From an uncultured Caryophanales bacterium (GTDB taxonomy: Bacteria; Bacillota_I; Bacilli_A; RFN20; CAG-826): DNA of 17,734 nt. The position numbers and the translations under genes were made by a program. The stretch spans positions 1-17,734 of the forward strand of contig CALELS010000008.1 of assembly GCA_937902735.1 (NCBI GenBank), given 5' to 3'. How positions within the stretch are numbered: position 1 is the first letter of the stretch; the number at the start of each line of letters is the position of its first letter. The notes beneath the pieces were generated by a model. That model did not search any database and was not told where the DNA came from. It worked only from the letters and a program-made list of their open reading frames with translations. Below, one piece after another: positions 1-8,649 of the stretch.

Positions 1-1
1 T

Positions 2-94
2 CGATTATATATAAATGAACTAGTAGAAGAGCTGGCTAAAAATGGCGTAATAGAATTAGAAAATAGTGAAAAAGATAACAAGGAAGGAGAATGA
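2..94 (+). CDS. C-terminal end of an upstream phage gene (5' truncated)
   Basis: An open frame enters from the left edge and runs 30 codons to a TGA at 92-94. The residues are Glu/Lys/Asn-rich and end in NSEKDNKEGE; the motif LVEELAKNGVIEL is a short amphipathic helix. The frame carries the ribosome binding site of the next gene (AGGAAGGAG, 81-89) and its stop lies 4 bases before that gene's ATG, so the two are probably translationally coupled. Its place directly upstream of baseplate and fibre genes suggests a tail or baseplate protein. Too little is visible to name a family. Confidence 0.6.
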   Translation, partial: RLYINELVEELAKNGVIELENSEKDNKEGE

Positions 95-98
95 TGAT

Positions 99-941
99 AT
101 GAATAAAATACCTTTTAAAGATCTTCCTGACACTACAACACCAGTTGATGCAGATAACTTAAATCTATTACAGGACAACGTTAGTAATGATATTAATGAT
201 ATAAATAGTCGTGTTAATAAAAAAATAGAGGTAACAATATTAAAAACAATTAGTGCAACCGAACCGATAGAATGTTTAGAAGGCGAAATATACTATAATA
301 CTACTAATAATTTATTATACACAGCTGTTAGTGACGATAATTGGGATCCTATTGGAGAATCACCAGTAGATAAATGTCTATATTTGAATAGCGACGATCA
401 CTCATTATATTATTATAACGGTAATGATTTAGTTGATTACGGACGTAAAGTTATTGATTCGTTAGAAACCCCTTCATCTACAAATCCTCCAAGTGTTGAT
501 GCTGTGAACTCAGCTCTTACAGATATTGATGAAGCTATTGATGCTTTGACAGCGAGTTTAGCTGATCGCGATCCTGTTGTGTTATGGCGAAACCCTAATA
601 GAAATGTTGCTTTTGGGGCTCAGACAATTAATCTTTCTTCTGAAGATTATGACTATTTAGAAATATATTATTGGGATTGGAGCCAGAATGCTAATATTGG
701 ATATTGGGATTTACAATATCAAAAAGTAATAAAGTATTTTAACACAACATTATTTACGGCGATAATGTATAATGGAAAAGCATATATGGGGGTTAGAAAA
801 CTTGTTTATAACAGCCCTGTAAAATACAACGCTGAAGTATGTTATGGGCTAGTTCAAGACAGCCAGTTTACATTAGGAGAAAATAATGTTTGGTGTATAC
901 CAGTAATTATATTTGGTTACAAAGCAAATAGAACAGGATAG
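99..941 (+). CDS. Tail/baseplate-associated structural protein, 280 aa
   Basis: A probable minor tail or baseplate protein. The N-terminus (IPFKDLPDTTTPVDADNLN) resembles the start of many Gram-positive phage fibre or appendage proteins that attach to the baseplate. The middle has a PSSTNPPSVDAVNSAL segment, a linker type common in such proteins. The last ~100 residues (from VVLWRNPNRNVAFGAQTINL) are aromatic and beta-rich, as in a C-terminal receptor or adsorption domain. The frame stays open up to a GTG at 66, but ATG 99 is preferred: AGGAAGGAG lies 9 bases upstream of it and nothing comparable precedes the GTG. The fibre gene follows after 16 bases. The structural role is inferred from context and composition; receptor binding is unproven. 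Confidence 0.65.
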   Translation: MNKIPFKDLPDTTTPVDADNLNLLQDNVSNDINDINSRVNKKIEVTILKTISATEPIECLEGEIYYNTTNNLLYTAVSDDNWDPIGESPVDKCLYLNSDDHSLYYYNGNDLVDYGRKVIDSLETPSSTNPPSVDAVNSALTDIDEAIDALTASLADRDPVVLWRNPNRNVAFGAQTINLSSEDYDYLEIYYWDWSQNANIGYWDLQYQKVIKYFNTTLFTAIMYNGKAYMGVRKLVYNSPVKYNAEVCYGLVQDSQFTLGENNVWCIPVIIFGYKANRTG

Positions 942-957
942 AGAGGTGATTAATTAA

Positions 958-3900
958 ATGAAAGTTAATGTAACAGCAACACGTTGTATAGTTGAGAACG
1001 ATGTTGAACTAAATGCTGGAGAATACAATATCAACAAATTTTATTTTACATTCTCTCCAGAATATCTTGACAATTACGTAAAGAAAGCTTTGTTTGTAGC
1101 AAAAGACAAACCTCCTATAGAAATGGTTATTGCAAATGATGAATGCAATATACCTTATGATATATTGAAAAAACCTGGTGTATATATGGTAGGAGTTTAC
1201 GCATATGAGATAGACGAAAATAACGAATTAATTCTACGATATTCACCAGAACCAACACATTTTTATGTTAACAGAGGTAGTTATATAGAAAATGCCGAGA
1301 CACCTACCGAACCTGACCCTGATGAATTTGCTCAATACTACCAAGCTATGCAGGATTTGATAGCTGCAGCTAAACCTGAATTTAAAGAATATATAGATGA
1401 AAATTTACCAACTGTCGAAGTTGGAGAAGTTGAAACATTACCACCAGGCTCACAAGTAACCATCACAAATTCTGGAACAGATAGACATCCAATATTAAAT
1501 TTTGGAATACCAGAAGGTAAAAAAGGTGATACTATTGATCAGATAGAAATTGAATCAGATGAGGAGAATTATCAATTCAAAATAAAGATATATGATAATG
1601 ATGGTGAACTTATATCTGAATCTAATATGGTGGATTTACCAATTGAAATTTTCGTAAAGAATACTGATTATGCCACTGAAAATGTCGGCGGGGTTATAAA
1701 ATCTAGTAGCAACTCTGGTTTTGTAGTTGATAAAAATACCGGCAAAGTAAGTGGAGTAAATACATCTTATAGTGATCTTTTTAATAAGGATGATAAATAT
1801 TTAATTTCGAAAGGAACACTAGACAAATATGTAACTGGAAAAAGACTAGTTTCTAGAATAGATTATGCTGATTCTACGACAGCTGGTGTTATAAAAGTTG
1901 GTACTAATGCTAATGTAGATAGTAACGGATATTTGAAAGGTAATGTACTAACATATAATCAATATTTAGAGAGAAATGCTGAGAATTTTATATCTAAAGG
2001 AACATTAGAAAATTTGCTTAGAACCAGAGATTATCTTAAGAGCTCTGATGCAGAATCTACATATTCAACAATAAATGAAACTGGTAAAACAATAGAGTTA
2101 GACATTAATAATTCTACATATGCTATGTCCATAACATTAAAAGATAAAAATGGGAACACATTAAGTTCTGATACTATAGATTTACCACTTGAAACCATGG
2201 TTGTTGACGCTTATTACGATAAGTATAGTAAAGAAATAGTATTGACATTACAAAGTGGCACTAGCACAAGATTTAGCGTGGCAGATTTAGTTAGTGGTCT
2301 TCAATCTGAAATAACAGCTAATAATAAGCTTAAAAGTGATTTAGTAGACGACACTAATCAAGTTCATAAATTTGTTACATCAGAAGAGAAAACAACATGG
2401 AACAGTAAGGTTGATTCTTCAGTAACAAGGAGTTCCCATTCTGGAGACTTTAGTAGTGCAATTACTAATAACGGTAATATGGTGATGCTTAGAAGCTCTT
2501 ATACAGATGACGGTAATACTAAAAATTCTGTTTTAACATTAGGCAGTTCAGGGTTTTCTATTATTGTGGACGATAATACTATTATAGAAACTGACCAAAA
2601 TAATAAGTTGCTTTTGAAGAATGTTATTGATCCAGTAGACGATACAGACGCTGTTAACAAAAAATATGTAGACGATACCATCGAAGCTAACAATATAGAT
2701 GTTCAAATAAATGAATCTTCTATAGTTTCTAATAATGTTGCTAATATTTCAGTTACCGGTAGTTATGAAAGAGACGATAGTCCGTTACTTTCATTATATG
2801 ATGTTACAATAGACGGTAGTATTCCTCTTGGTACAGATGAAGATTCTATTAATATAAATACTACAAGTGGCAATTATGATGGGACTTCTGTTTTATTAGC
2901 TACTAATGATACTTTGGAATCAGATTATGTTCCTATAGCTGCAGATGCGGCAATGCAAGGTACAAACTATTCTAGCTCTATAAATAATGTTGGTTACCAA
3001 ATTGATTTCGGTCTTACAAACAATACTACTGGAGATAGTAACAGCATATTACTTACACCAACAGAAACATATATAGGCAATGTAAGAGACCCTGAAAATG
3101 ATGGAGATGCTGTTAACAAAAAGTATGTAGATGATGCTGTTTCAGATAAATCTGATTTTAGTGGAAGTTATAATGATTTAAGTGACAAACCAACTATACC
3201 TACACAATTAGATGAATTAAGTGATGATAGTACACATAGACTTGTAACAGATAATGAAAAGTCAACATGGAATGGAAAACAAGATACAATAAATGATTTA
3301 GAAACAATAAGAAGTGGGGCTGCTTCTGGTAAAACAGCAGTACAATTTAACGATTTAGCCACAGTTGCTACAAGCGGAAGTTATAACGATTTAAGTAACA
3401 AACCAACTATACCTACTAAATTGAGTCAATTAAGCGATGACAGTACACACCGATTAGTAAGTGACACTGAGAAAACAACATGGAACAATAAATCTGATTT
3501 TAGTGGAAGTTATAATGATTTAAGTAACAAACCAACTATACCTACTAGTACAAGTCAATTAACAAATAATAGTAATTTTGTAAGCGATAGTGCTTATGTA
3601 CATACTGATAATAATTATACTGATAATGAAAAAAATAAGTTAGCAGATCTTGAAAATTACGATGATACTGAAGTAAAAGAAAGCATAACAGACTTAAATA
3701 ACAGCATAATTACCATTGGTAAAATTAAAGCAGACAAAACGAGTATACCAAAAAATACATCTGATTTAAACAATGATAGCGGTTACATAACAAAAAATGT
3801 TAATGACTTGACACATTACACATTAGCTACAGATACTGGTTCTTTTATAGATTTGGAGATTAATACTACTACGTATGTTGTAACTTTATCATTAAAGAAT

Positions 3901-6216
3901 AGCGAAGGTACAGTAATAAGCTCAGATTCAATAGACTTGCCTTTAGAAAACGTTGTAGTAAGTGGTTCTTACAATAATTCAAATCAGAAAATAATATTAA
4001 CATTGCAAAACGGAACTACAGTAGATATTCCTGTTGGTGATTTAGTTGCAGGTTTACAAACGGAGATAACATCTTCTAACAAAATAGCTAGTGATTTAAT
4101 TGACGATAGTAATAGTGGAAATAAATTTGTTACAACTAGCGAAAAGTCAACATGGAATGGAAAACAAAATGCCATAACAAGTTCCAATAAGTTAAGCACT
4201 AGTTTAATATCAGGATTAGCTACAGTTGCTACAAGCGGAAGTTATAACGATTTAACCGATGTTCCGACTATACCTACACAAGTAACCGAAAGCACTGTTA
4301 GTGGATGGGGCTTTACTAAGAATACTGGTACATATATTAAACCGTCAACTGGGATACCTAAAACTGATTTAGCTAGTGGTGTTCAAACAAGTTTAGGAAA
4401 AGCAGACACAGCTTTACAAAGTATAAGTTCAAGTGATGTTACTACAGCTTTAGGATATACTCCATATAATTCAACAAATCCTAACGGATATACTTCTAAC
4501 ACTGGTACAATTACTGGTGTAAAGATGAATGGCAGTACAATTGCAAGTAGTGGAGTAGCTGATTTAGGTACTGTAATAACTGAACATCAAGACATAAGTG
4601 GAAAACAAGATAAAATAGTAGCTGGAACAAATATAAGCATTGCTAGTGATGGCAAAACAATAAGTGCCACCGATACAACATATAGTAACGCAACTACAAC
4701 TACAGCAGGTTTGATGAGTTCTGACGATAAAACAAAATTAAATGGTATAGAAACAGGTGCAACAAAGAATTTAAATTATTATGGAACGTGTGCCACCGCC
4801 GCTACAAAACAAGCCAAAGTTGTTGTGTGTGATGGTTTTATTTTAGAGAATGGTGCTACAATAAGTGTATTGTTTACTTATGGTCAAAGTTATAACGGAG
4901 TTCTTACTTTAAATGTAAATAGTACAGGAGCTAAAAATATCCGATACAAAGCTGATACAAATGCAGTTCAATACATTTGGTCTGCTGGAGAAATAATTGA
5001 CTTCACTTATAACGGAACATATTGGATTATGCATAGAAGTGCTTTGGCAACTACTTTATATTATGGATTGGCAAAATATTCAGATTCTTTAACATCTACC
5101 TCATCTGCATTAGGAGCAACACCAAAAGCAATAAATACTGCAATGATAAATATAATAAGTGGGACACCTATATATTCAGCAAGTTCAACTTATAATGTTG
5201 GAGATAGAGTAAGATATTCTAATAATGTTTGGGAGTGTGTTACTGCAATCACAACTGCTGAGGCATGGACCGAAGCACATTGGCAGACTGTAGCACCTTT
5301 GCAAGAACAAATAGATGATAAACAAGATGCAATAACAAGCTCAAATAAATTGTCGAGTGATTTAGTAAGTGACGTTAACTCTACCAATAAATTTATAACA
5401 AGTACCGAAAGAACAACTTGGAACTCAAAGCAATCTCTATTAGTATCAGGAACGAACATAAAAACAATAAACAACGAAAGTATATTAGGTTCCGGCAACA
5501 TTACCATTGAAGGCGGAGGAACAGTTAATACGTATTATTTAGTCAACATCTTAAACATGACTAGCACCTCAGATGCAACTTACGAAATTGTTAATGATTT
5601 AATAAATAATAATCAATTTGTTATTTTTGATGACCCTGATGGTAGGTCTAGAGAATTGTTTTGCTATGTTCCAATAAAAACATATTATCAAAGTGATCTA
5701 GATATACAAACGTTTTGGTATATCGATAATCAAGACAAATATAATTTAGTAGTAATAACACATTCAGGAACATCTGTAACTGTTATTAGAACGACATATC
5801 ATTCAATAGAAGAAGCCTATAATTTGGCAGATGGAAAACAGAATGCGTTAGTAAGTGGAACGAATATAAAAACAATAAACAATCAAAGTATATTAGGTTC
5901 TGGCAACATTACCATCGACGCTAATAGTATAGATGTACAGGTAAATAATACATCAATAGTATCTAATAATGTTGCTAATATTTCAGTTACCGGTAGTTAT
6001 GAAAGAGACGGTAGCCCATTACTTTCATTGTGGGACGTTATGATAGACGGTAGTATTCCCCTTGGTCCAGATGAAGATTCTATTAATATAAATACTACAA
6101 GCGGTAATTATGATGGTACTTCTGTTTTATTAGTCACCAGTGATACTTTGGAATCAGAAGTTGGTGATATAGGAACAATACTCGATAATATAAATGGTGA
6201 AGTTATAGGAGGTTAA
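958..6216 (+). CDS. Giant repeat-built tail fibre / baseplate upper protein, 1752 aa
   Basis: A very long tail fibre, probably host-recognition machinery. Residues 1-110 form a beta-rich N-terminal domain of the kind seen in baseplate upper (BppU-like) proteins. A helix follows around 121-148, then a GIPEGKKGD turn (183-191) typical of a collagen-like linker. The rest is repeats: four GSYNDL..(K/V)PTIPT units, at least five TxEK(T/S)TWN(S/G)K units, two copies of a ~100-residue LDINNSTY../LEINTTTY.. module ending in a TWN unit, two GTNIKTINN.SILGSGNITI units and two NNVANISVTGSYERD modules, the second forming the C-terminus. No S74-type self-cleaving chaperone domain is visible at the end. 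SD GAGAGGTGAT (941-950) precedes ATG 958. It carries the SD of the next gene in its last codons. The fibre assignment is secure by composition; the N-terminal family is less so. Confidence 0.8.
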   Translation: MKVNVTATRCIVENDVELNAGEYNINKFYFTFSPEYLDNYVKKALFVAKDKPPIEMVIANDECNIPYDILKKPGVYMVGVYAYEIDENNELILRYSPEPTHFYVNRGSYIENAETPTEPDPDEFAQYYQAMQDLIAAAKPEFKEYIDENLPTVEVGEVETLPPGSQVTITNSGTDRHPILNFGIPEGKKGDTIDQIEIESDEENYQFKIKIYDNDGELISESNMVDLPIEIFVKNTDYATENVGGVIKSSSNSGFVVDKNTGKVSGVNTSYSDLFNKDDKYLISKGTLDKYVTGKRLVSRIDYADSTTAGVIKVGTNANVDSNGYLKGNVLTYNQYLERNAENFISKGTLENLLRTRDYLKSSDAESTYSTINETGKTIELDINNSTYAMSITLKDKNGNTLSSDTIDLPLETMVVDAYYDKYSKEIVLTLQSGTSTRFSVADLVSGLQSEITANNKLKSDLVDDTNQVHKFVTSEEKTTWNSKVDSSVTRSSHSGDFSSAITNNGNMVMLRSSYTDDGNTKNSVLTLGSSGFSIIVDDNTIIETDQNNKLLLKNVIDPVDDTDAVNKKYVDDTIEANNIDVQINESSIVSNNVANISVTGSYERDDSPLLSLYDVTIDGSIPLGTDEDSININTTSGNYDGTSVLLATNDTLESDYVPIAADAAMQGTNYSSSINNVGYQIDFGLTNNTTGDSNSILLTPTETYIGNVRDPENDGDAVNKKYVDDAVSDKSDFSGSYNDLSDKPTIPTQLDELSDDSTHRLVTDNEKSTWNGKQDTINDLETIRSGAASGKTAVQFNDLATVATSGSYNDLSNKPTIPTKLSQLSDDSTHRLVSDTEKTTWNNKSDFSGSYNDLSNKPTIPTSTSQLTNNSNFVSDSAYVHTDNNYTDNEKNKLADLENYDDTEVKESITDLNNSIITIGKIKADKTSIPKNTSDLNNDSGYITKNVNDLTHYTLATDTGSFIDLEINTTTYVVTLSLKNSEGTVISSDSIDLPLENVVVSGSYNNSNQKIILTLQNGTTVDIPVGDLVAGLQTEITSSNKIASDLIDDSNSGNKFVTTSEKSTWNGKQNAITSSNKLSTSLISGLATVATSGSYNDLTDVPTIPTQVTESTVSGWGFTKNTGTYIKPSTGIPKTDLASGVQTSLGKADTALQSISSSDVTTALGYTPYNSTNPNGYTSNTGTITGVKMNGSTIASSGVADLGTVITEHQDISGKQDKIVAGTNISIASDGKTISATDTTYSNATTTTAGLMSSDDKTKLNGIETGATKNLNYYGTCATAATKQAKVVVCDGFILENGATISVLFTYGQSYNGVLTLNVNSTGAKNIRYKADTNAVQYIWSAGEIIDFTYNGTYWIMHRSALATTLYYGLAKYSDSLTSTSSALGATPKAINTAMINIISGTPIYSASSTYNVGDRVRYSNNVWECVTAITTAEAWTEAHWQTVAPLQEQIDDKQDAITSSNKLSSDLVSDVNSTNKFITSTERTTWNSKQSLLVSGTNIKTINNESILGSGNITIEGGGTVNTYYLVNILNMTSTSDATYEIVNDLINNNQFVIFDDPDGRSRELFCYVPIKTYYQSDLDIQTFWYIDNQDKYNLVVITHSGTSVTVIRTTYHSIEEAYNLADGKQNALVSGTNIKTINNQSILGSGNITIDANSIDVQVNNTSIVSNNVANISVTGSYERDGSPLLSLWDVMIDGSIPLGPDEDSININTTSGNYDGTSVLLVTSDTLESEVGDIGTILDNINGEVIGG
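2728..2924 (+). repeat. Internal 197-bp fibre-gene repeat, copy 1
   Basis: Nearly identical at nucleotide level and equal in length to 5962-6158. It encodes SNNVANISVTGSYERD and the following ~50 residues (PLLSL.DV.IDGSIPLG.DEDSININ). The low level of silent change suggests a recent duplication or ongoing gene conversion inside the fibre gene. Confidence 0.85.
3148..4280 (+). repeat. Four dispersed ~45-bp repeats coding GSYNDL..(K/V)PTIPT
   Basis: Units start near 3160, 3373, 3500 and 4232. The first and third are almost identical over about 56 bases including flanks (about 3148-3205 and 3490-3547); the fourth has diverged to DVPTIPT. Each is followed within a few dozen codons by a TWN-type unit or by another copy, so this part of the fibre is modular. 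Confidence 0.75.
5446..5917 (+). repeat. Pair of ~65-bp repeats coding GTNIKTINN.SILGSGNITI
   Basis: Copies at about 5446-5511 and 5852-5917 differ at only a few positions. They flank a ~110-residue non-repeated insert (NTYYLVNILNMTSTSDATYE onward) that looks like a separate folded domain within the fibre. Confidence 0.75.
5962..6158 (+). repeat. Internal 197-bp fibre-gene repeat, copy 2
   Basis: Second copy of 2728-2924, placed at the very 3' end of the fibre gene. Differences are scattered point changes (for example LYDV versus LWDV, GTDED versus GPDED) with no length change. Confidence 0.85.
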
Positions 6217-6220
6217 GAAT

Positions 6221-7039
6221 ATGGCTATAAGTGATAAATTAGATTATTTAATAGAAACAAAATCAAAATTCAAAGACAGCCTTAACTTACTAGGGGCAGA
6301 GATAACTGCAAGTACAACTTTTAGAAACTATTTGAATTGGCTTGACAACTTTTATATTGGTTCAGCAAATAAAACAGATTTAGCTAAAAATGGTGTTGTT
6401 GGAAGAACAAGTCAGAGTGGGACACCTACACCAGATTCGCCTCAATCAATTAATAACTTAACAGGAAATGTTTCTTATAAAATAACAACCAGAAATAGTA
6501 CACAAACATTCGTTATTCCTTTAAATAGTATAGAATTATGTGAAAATAGTTCGTACAAAGATAAAATTTATTCTAATAATGGTAGGTTTTATTTGGAAAA
6601 AAACACTGATAAAATTATTTTGAATGGAAGCGAATTAATTGATATATTTTCGGTTACGGGAGGCAAGATATTTAGATGTAGGGACATAGCAATTAGTGTA
6701 TCTGATATATCTCCTAAATCAAACTATTTTATAGGAGTTTCCAATAGTTCGAGCAGATATGATGGAACTGTCTACTATAATTATAGTGCTTCGGCAGACC
6801 ATATGGTATTTGATATACTAACTACTAAATTTACAACTGTCGCTGAATTCAAAAGTTGGTTATCAACACATAATACCGAATTACAATTTGCAATACCGAC
6901 ATCAATTACAACCGAAATAACATCTTCGAATTATCCTGCATTATATGCAGTGTTAAAAGAAATACAAGATTACTTGACAGCCTACAAAATCAATAAAGAG
7001 TTTTTACTAGACTACTCAAGTCCAGAAATTGAATATTAA
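6221..7039 (+). CDS. Phage tail fibre / minor structural protein, 272 aa
   Basis: Likely a second distal tail protein. Residues 1-40 (DKLDYLIETKSKFKDSLN...TFRNYLNWLD) form a helical anchoring segment common at the start of phage tail appendage proteins. Residues 60-75 carry GRTSQSGTPTPDSPQ, a motif recurrent in Gram-positive phage minor structural proteins just before a beta-sandwich. The C-terminal part (FKSWLSTHNTELQFAIPTSI, then a helical end) is also typical of this group. SD TAGGAGG (6206-6212) lies inside the end of the fibre gene and gives an 8-base spacer to ATG 6221; the two genes are 4 bases apart. The exact role (adsorption, carbohydrate binding) cannot be read from the sequence. 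Confidence 0.7.
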   Translation: MAISDKLDYLIETKSKFKDSLNLLGAEITASTTFRNYLNWLDNFYIGSANKTDLAKNGVVGRTSQSGTPTPDSPQSINNLTGNVSYKITTRNSTQTFVIPLNSIELCENSSYKDKIYSNNGRFYLEKNTDKIILNGSELIDIFSVTGGKIFRCRDIAISVSDISPKSNYFIGVSNSSSRYDGTVYYNYSASADHMVFDILTTKFTTVAEFKSWLSTHNTELQFAIPTSITTEITSSNYPALYAVLKEIQDYLTAYKINKEFLLDYSSPEIEY

Positions 7040-7053
7040 AGGAGATAAGGTAA

Positions 7054-7341
7054 ATGGATAAAGACGACATTAAATTACTTACAGAAATTGAACAACGATC
7101 TAAATCCAATGCTCATCGACTAGATGAACACGAAAAAAAAATAGAAGATTTAGAAAAGACCTACTCCATTATGCAAAAAATGGATTTACGAGTTAGCAAT
7201 ATAGAAGGCTCTGTTAAATCTATAAATACTAAATTAGACGCACAAAGCGAGAAGAAAGGTATGAAATGGGATAAATTAATAGATTACATTTTCTACGCAA
7301 TTCTCGCTTACTGCTTATATAAATTAGGTTTAAAACCATAA
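7054..7341 (+). CDS. XhlA-like haemolysin / holin-associated protein, 95 aa
   Basis: A small coiled-coil membrane protein of the XhlA type. Residues 1-65 are charged and helical (HRLDEHEKKIEDLEKTYSI, then LRVSNIEGSVKSINTKLDA), with heptad spacing. A single hydrophobic segment at about 74-92 (YIFYAILAYCLYKLGL) ends the protein, giving an N-in or N-out tail anchor. XhlA in Bacillus prophage PBSX acts with a holin during lysis. Its position just before a holin and amidase fits. Start ATG 7054 follows AAAGGAGATAAGG. Length is normal for the family. Its mechanism here is inferred only from family and context. Confidence 0.75.
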   Translation: MDKDDIKLLTEIEQRSKSNAHRLDEHEKKIEDLEKTYSIMQKMDLRVSNIEGSVKSINTKLDAQSEKKGMKWDKLIDYIFYAILAYCLYKLGLKP

Positions 7342-7354
7342 GGAGGATAATAAT

Positions 7355-7606
7355 ATGACTACTGAATATTTATTTGCTTTAGTGGCAGTTATTATTGAAA
7401 TAATATTTGGATTTATATCAAAGAAAAATCCTAAAATTAGTAATAAGTTAATACCTATACAAAATTTATTTATAGGTTTAGCTGTTGCCGCAATAGAATT
7501 TGTTGTCACCAAAGATTTCAAAATGGCTATAGCTGTTAGTGGAATATTTGCCGGTGGAGCATATGATATTGTGCATAATTTAAGAAAATTTAAAGAGGAG
7601 GAATAA
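7355..7606 (+). CDS. Phage holin (superfamily V / Hol44-like), 83 aa
   Basis: A small holin that would form membrane lesions letting the endolysin reach the wall. Three hydrophobic stretches are visible: about 4-22, 35-52 and 57-73, with KKNPKISN and VTKDF between them and a charged tail (LRKFKEEE). The pattern (I)GLAVAAIEFVVTKDF..AIAVSGIFAGGAYDIVHNL matches holins of Clostridia phages described as Hol44-type; I rely on memory of that family, not a search. SD AAGGAGG lies just upstream, overlapping the end of the XhlA-like gene region. It is followed by the acidic protein after a single base. Confidence 0.8.
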   Translation: MTTEYLFALVAVIIEIIFGFISKKNPKISNKLIPIQNLFIGLAVAAIEFVVTKDFKMAIAVSGIFAGGAYDIVHNLRKFKEEE

Positions 7607-7607
7607 T

Positions 7608-7748
7608 ATGACAACATTAACTGAAGAACAAATGACTGATGTTATTGAAGAATGCCCTATGGACGATGTTGGCTTTGATCCTGAGGAAATCGACGGAAAA
7701 GGTTCAACAGAAGAAGTAGAAGTTGAAGTAAAAGAAGAGGAAGAATAA
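7608..7748 (+). CDS. Small highly acidic protein in lysis module, 46 aa
   Basis: A 46-codon gene between holin and endolysin. ATG 7608 is preceded by AAAGAGGAGG, one of the better ribosome binding sites in the module, and TAA 7746-7748 is one base before the endolysin ATG, so it is surely translated as part of the operon. The product is extremely acidic: 19 Glu or Asp residues including a C-terminal EEVEVEVKEEEE run, with one Cys and no membrane segment. I do not recognise a family. It could be a regulator or partner of the basic holin tail, or a chaperone-like acidic peptide; none of this is shown by the sequence. Confidence 0.75.
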   Translation: MTTLTEEQMTDVIEECPMDDVGFDPEEIDGKGSTEEVEVEVKEEEE

Positions 7749-7749
7749 T

Positions 7750-8628
7750 ATGAAAGTAATAGAAATGTTGGCACCATTAGACGGAAAATGTAGATGTGGA
7801 GAAGGTCTATGGGGTTTTAGAGGAATAACCGTGCATAACACTTCTAACTGGTCTAATGGGGCAAATGCGATGGCCCATGCTAATCTACTACGTAATGGAT
7901 GGAAATATAGATATATTTCATGGCATTATGTTATCGATAATAACTATGCAATAAGATGTGTTCCAGAAAATGAAACAGCGTGGTGTGCTGGCGACGGAAA
8001 TGGAGACGGTAATAGAAAAACCATAAATATTGAAATTTGTGATAACGCAGACGGTAATATTTATCAGGCTACTGAAAATGCTGTTGCTCTTTGTGCCGAT
8101 ATACTAAGAAGACATGGAATTACAGACGTAAATGGACATTTATTTCAACATAATCATTGGACTGGAAAAGATTGCCCATATGATATGAGAAGAGGCAATC
8201 CATATGATTGGAATACTTTCTGTTCAAAAGTTCAGCAACTATTAAATGGTGAAAAAGGTGAAGCAGTAGATCAGATATTACATGCCGGTTCTAAAGTTAA
8301 ATTCAATGGCGTATTCAAAGTCGATCAGATAATAGAACCTAGTAAAAAGTACCCAAATGGAGCAGTTGGATGTTATGCAACTTGTTATGGTGTACCGGTA
8401 GGTGACAATGATTGGATACCATCTGGTCCACTTGCTACATGTAATTCTGACGGATCAAATGCAAATTATGATGGTGTTCTTGATGTTGGAGACTACTGGA
8501 AATGCGATAAAATATTTACAGTAGTATCTGTTGAGTTACCTACAAAATATACACCAAACGGAGTTGCAACGTTAGAAGCAGACGGAGTAAGATTTAGAGT
8601 AGACTGCGGACCACTTTATGAAGTATAA
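7750..8628 (+). CDS. Endolysin: zinc N-acetylmuramoyl-L-alanine amidase (Amidase_2), 292 aa
   Basis: Peptidoglycan amidase that cleaves the bond between N-acetylmuramic acid and L-alanine at lysis. The N-terminal ~165 residues have the Amidase_2 / T7-lysozyme pattern: GITVHNT with first zinc histidine H29, SWHYVIDN (58-64), INIEIC (92-97), then HNHWTGKDCP with H134/H136, K140 and C142, matching the last zinc histidine, the catalytic lysine and the zinc cysteine of T7 lysozyme. The position of T7 Tyr46 seems to be W58. From about 175 on there is a separate beta-rich C-terminal domain (SKVKFNGVFKVDQI onward, ending RVDCGPLYEV), probably cell-wall binding, of a type I cannot name. No signal peptide, so it depends on the holin. 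The ribosome binding site (GAGGAAG) is weaker than its neighbours'. Confidence 0.92.
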   Translation: MKVIEMLAPLDGKCRCGEGLWGFRGITVHNTSNWSNGANAMAHANLLRNGWKYRYISWHYVIDNNYAIRCVPENETAWCAGDGNGDGNRKTINIEICDNADGNIYQATENAVALCADILRRHGITDVNGHLFQHNHWTGKDCPYDMRRGNPYDWNTFCSKVQQLLNGEKGEAVDQILHAGSKVKFNGVFKVDQIIEPSKKYPNGAVGCYATCYGVPVGDNDWIPSGPLATCNSDGSNANYDGVLDVGDYWKCDKIFTVVSVELPTKYTPNGVATLEADGVRFRVDCGPLYEV

Positions 8629-8649
8629 CAATTAAGGGAGGTGAAAGAG

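Noticed and set aside
5190..5507. 105-codon minus-strand frame within the fibre gene
   Set aside because: Low-complexity shadow of a repeat-rich gene without a start signal.
2692..6216. Template/variable repeats of a diversity-generating retroelement in the fibre gene
   Set aside because: The repeats differ by scattered changes, not by adenine-directed substitutions; no reverse transcriptase is in the window.
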